Assembly: GCA_002329545.1 (NCBI GenBank)
Contig: DCTJ01000044.1
Coordinates: 27,080-35,468, forward strand
From: Candidatus Omnitrophica bacterium UBA1443
GTDB lineage: Bacteria > Omnitrophota > Omnitrophia > Omnitrophales > Aquincolibacteriaceae
Direction: 5' to 3'
Length of the DNA: 8,389 nt
Shown here: piece by piece, positions 7,101-8,389 of the stretch
Layout of the letters: every line of letters begins with the position of its first letter
Position numbering within the stretch: the stretch's first letter is position 1
Made by a program: the position numbers and the translations under genes
The notes under the pieces: model-generated
What the model saw: only the letters and a program-made list of their open reading frames with translations
Told to the model about the DNA's origin: nothing
Database searches by the model: none

Positions 7101-8389
7101 AATTGTAAATTGGACGAAACGGGTCTTGCCTGTTTCATCCTTTCCGGCCGGGTAAGCCGACTGAATGGCCTTCGCAAGCATGCCTGACCGATTTGCAATA
7201 CGGGCAAAAAAACCGGCCACATTTCCAAATCCCTGAAGGGCATAACTCACCCCCTTGACTGAGGACTTCCTCTGGTGGTGAAGAACCCGCTCCAGGGCAA
7301 AAAATCCACCTTGTCCTGTGGCCTTTTCCCGCCCCTGGGAACCTCCAAGATAGGGATTGGCGGGATCCACGGGGAATATCATCGAATCTCCTTCGGGAGA
7401 TTTCCCTGCAGGTTTTCCGGTCACTGTGGCAGGTTCGATCGTATCAAGTCGATAACCAGCTATCGTTTCATCCTGGGTCAGACGGATGTACTCACGAAGC
7501 ACCTCCACCTTAACAGGATCCGTTTCTTTCATGTTGCCGATAAACTCTCGAAGCGGAGCCAGAATTCTTTGATCAAATATCTTTTCATGCTCCGCCATGA
7601 TTTTTATGTATTCATCAGCAAACCACGCCATCATCTTTCCATCCGTGTTCATGTCCGGAGCCGGAATATCCGAAAAGGGGCCAAAAACATCGATCCCCTC
7701 CTGCTCCATAATCGTTCGCGCATATCCCCGGATCAAGCGGGCCTGTTCAGCCTCAGAAAGAGACGCGCGACTTGCCAAAATGTCCCCTTTCCCTCCACCG
7801 AGCGGAATTCCAACAACAGCCGTTTTGACGGACATCCAGGTCGAAAGCCCCTTGGCTTCTTCAAGGGTTCCTTCCTCATCGTGCTGATCACTCATTCGAA
7901 TCCCCCCCTTGTAGGGACCCCGCGCACTGTTGTGCTGAACACGAAAACCGTGAAAATTACGAACAGATCCATCGTCCATCCGGACTGGTATCGTCACATG
8001 AATTACGCGCTCGTGCTTAATAATCTTTTCTAGCAAAACAGGATCCATAGACAAGGAAGCAGCCGCGTCCCGAATGACCGCCTCTGCCAGTTCCTGCGTC
8101 GTTGCTTTCTTTTCCGCCCGCAATTCTGACCTCGGACGTGATTGGTCCACTTCAACCGCCGGTGCCGGACTCGATTCAACCGGAGTCTTTCCCGCTTCTG
8201 TTCCCTCTTTGGCACTGGAGAACAAAAAGCAAAAATATGCAATGGCTCCCAGAATAGCCGAGGCGACTAATCTTACAGCAACATCAATTAAGAAATTATT
8301 CAGGTCTTTTTCTCGTTGCAACCTCTCATTTTCCCGCTGCACCCTCTCTCTTTCTTCTCTACTTGGCAACCTGCCCGGGCGTCGCGAAG
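4116..8389 (-). CDS. Giant membrane-anchored glutamate dehydrogenase fused to kinase-like and membrane domains (5' end may be missing)
   Basis: Residues are numbered from a TTG at 8369. The frame stays open to the right edge and that TTG lacks a properly spaced Shine-Dalgarno, so the true start may be outside. Layout: charged, coil-like 1-25; membrane segment 26-50; linker; Glu/Leu/Phe/Val dehydrogenase about 100-600; linker; uridine-kinase-like P-loop domain about 668-930; helical segment 970-1050; two membrane segments about 1078-1101 and 1111-1140; helical C-terminus 1186-1417, unrecognised. The dehydrogenase part should interconvert glutamate and 2-oxoglutarate plus ammonia with NAD(P). 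It keeps K154 (GPYKGGIRM), K182, catalytic K194 (GIPLGGGKGDI), D239 (IPAPDMNT), Rossmann GFGNVAG (380-386), PAATNNVIT and LANAGGVIVSYFE. It has extra stretches at about 260-311 and 321-341. The kinase-like part has Walker A GPESAGKE (678-685), with Glu replacing Ser/Thr. A normal bacterial enzyme is about 410-450 residues. The dehydrogenase identity is firm; the role of the whole protein is unknown. Confidence 0.9.
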   Translation of the reverse strand, partial: SRRPGRLPSREERERVQRENERLQREKDLNNFLIDVAVRLVASAILGAIAYFCFLFSSAKEGTEAGKTPVESSPAPAVEVDQSRPRSELRAEKKATTQELAEAVIRDAAASLSMDPVLLEKIIKHERVIHVTIPVRMDDGSVRNFHGFRVQHNSARGPYKGGIRMSDQHDEEGTLEEAKGLSTWMSVKTAVVGIPLGGGKGDILASRASLSEAEQARLIRGYARTIMEQEGIDVFGPFSDIPAPDMNTDGKMMAWFADEYIKIMAEHEKIFDQRILAPLREFIGNMKETDPVKVEVLREYIRLTQDETIAGYRLDTIEPATVTGKPAGKSPEGDSMIFPVDPANPYLGGSQGREKATGQGGFFALERVLHHQRKSSVKGVSYALQGFGNVAGFFARIANRSGMLAKAIQSAYPAGKDETGKTRFVQFTIYNEKGIDIAALDQWILSESNRLGKKPGEFSLENFPGARVIANEDFWKLNVDVMVPAATNNVITEKNAGLINAPVILELANGPTSVEGDKILLSRGKLVIPDVLANAGGVIVSYFEMIQNYTHDRWTTAMVDRMLSERMSQATDDAMRIMNSYGKTFRQAVYMSALMKIADAQIARDPELKARYEDGTIQPYDSHGLSRRPETTNHLNFLTQKDRLAALLAETAREFNAEIVARVDRISGRFSKGVARNPVVLITGPESAGKEVVAESIVKELQRREDFKQSGRKVHFVDYDLVNPEEFEQLLSGQRTQLLQPQYTFYGMPVWTPITVNVGDVIVVEGRAAFSVANLKPKDQGANLYFGKEDVYKIFVNVPPSFNLTVSKRDQAFVPKGMPLTSLHLRFIREILDRQNRRGETMTGAGIVGLLEGWHGLKEMQNRTVYPQWSATDETINMYFPEEIAVIRNQALRLLVLALRHARQELPGSLMLARQMESAIAFLREVNPVNPEELPEGHPVRQWAVNHQATTRDGFERNRGGGRDGSARLSRAEARVSLDTPTLIGMVIKIVTDYRSDQPFPLEARSLLWSAKAAIGNGDFEGAIKSLDKANVALAGLASDYTRRRIIQLRDVLSKRIARSENRSENGEDETIEEGSRWGKVFEATFYAGSLVIAANVPLLLFVYAVGRWANQMEGFTAVPFFLTIGGTTVILMGIGAGIFNGLLFVGKRFFGFSPLKTVLQDKGVSRRAPSEPKPESDDSVSRKRSEARSTSVLMEEMLFPTQLIEERWDLKQVINPFMLTLIREFYYGIIPERVREGIETGLNTAGQALRAMMEAVGVSPADATGLSTADRKEIFQRALEILGIRKPSVDVADVFVLGAELLKKLRENDGRGLVAFREALQGSLVAVVTDSETLASINQILGEAGLEPYLSTQKLKNHLPKGAVVRAVLLAGETLSEEDNRLLRIAERNIIRMTQGMLDRFMLVMEQIVTAIMGEKAISRSA

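Noticed and set aside
7275..8033. 252-codon plus-strand open frame
   Set aside because: It lies wholly opposite the glutamate dehydrogenase, whose motifs are unmistakable. Its translation is basic and low in recognisable motifs, so it is an antisense shadow.

Overview
All genes in this window lie on the minus strand, so it is read here from the right edge leftwards. It looks like a piece of a bacterial chromosome, probably from a little-studied lineage. A bacterial-type tyrosyl-tRNA synthetase and a GldA/F/G-like ABC exporter sit next to a very large multidomain protein with no close textbook counterpart. The linkers of that protein repeat an Arg-Ser/Ala-Glu-x-Arg motif. Together with the domain fusion this made me think of uncultivated groups such as Omnitrophota, but that is only a low-confidence guess.

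Right half (4116-8389): one open frame of more than 1,400 codons, still open at the right edge. In order it encodes a charged N-terminus and one membrane segment; a complete glutamate dehydrogenase with its catalytic residues but two insertions near the active site; a uridine-kinase-like P-loop domain that looks degenerate; a small helical segment; a membrane hairpin; and an unrecognised helical C-terminal domain of about 230 residues. A membrane-anchored dehydrogenase fused to an apparent pseudokinase is the most unusual item here.

Spacer 3885-4115: a perfect 14-bp inverted repeat resembling REP/MITE-type palindromes, then a smaller hairpin with a broken T-rich tail that may terminate the large gene, then the leader of tyrS.

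Middle (2670-3884): tyrS, an intact tyrosyl-tRNA synthetase of the HLGH/KMSKS (TyrZ-like) type with a C-terminal S4 domain.

Spacer 2474-2669: no convincing gene. It holds a near-perfect 14-bp direct repeat just before the ATPase start, and a 31-codon open stretch in frame with the tyrS stop.

Left third (1-2473): ATPase, then membrane permease, then the N-terminal 162 codons of a GldG-like periplasmic subunit that runs off the left edge. The order and family signatures match the GldA-GldF-GldG type of ABC-2 transporter. The three genes are probably co-transcribed, with spacers of 79 and 111 bp. No tRNA, rRNA, CRISPR array or transposase gene was seen.
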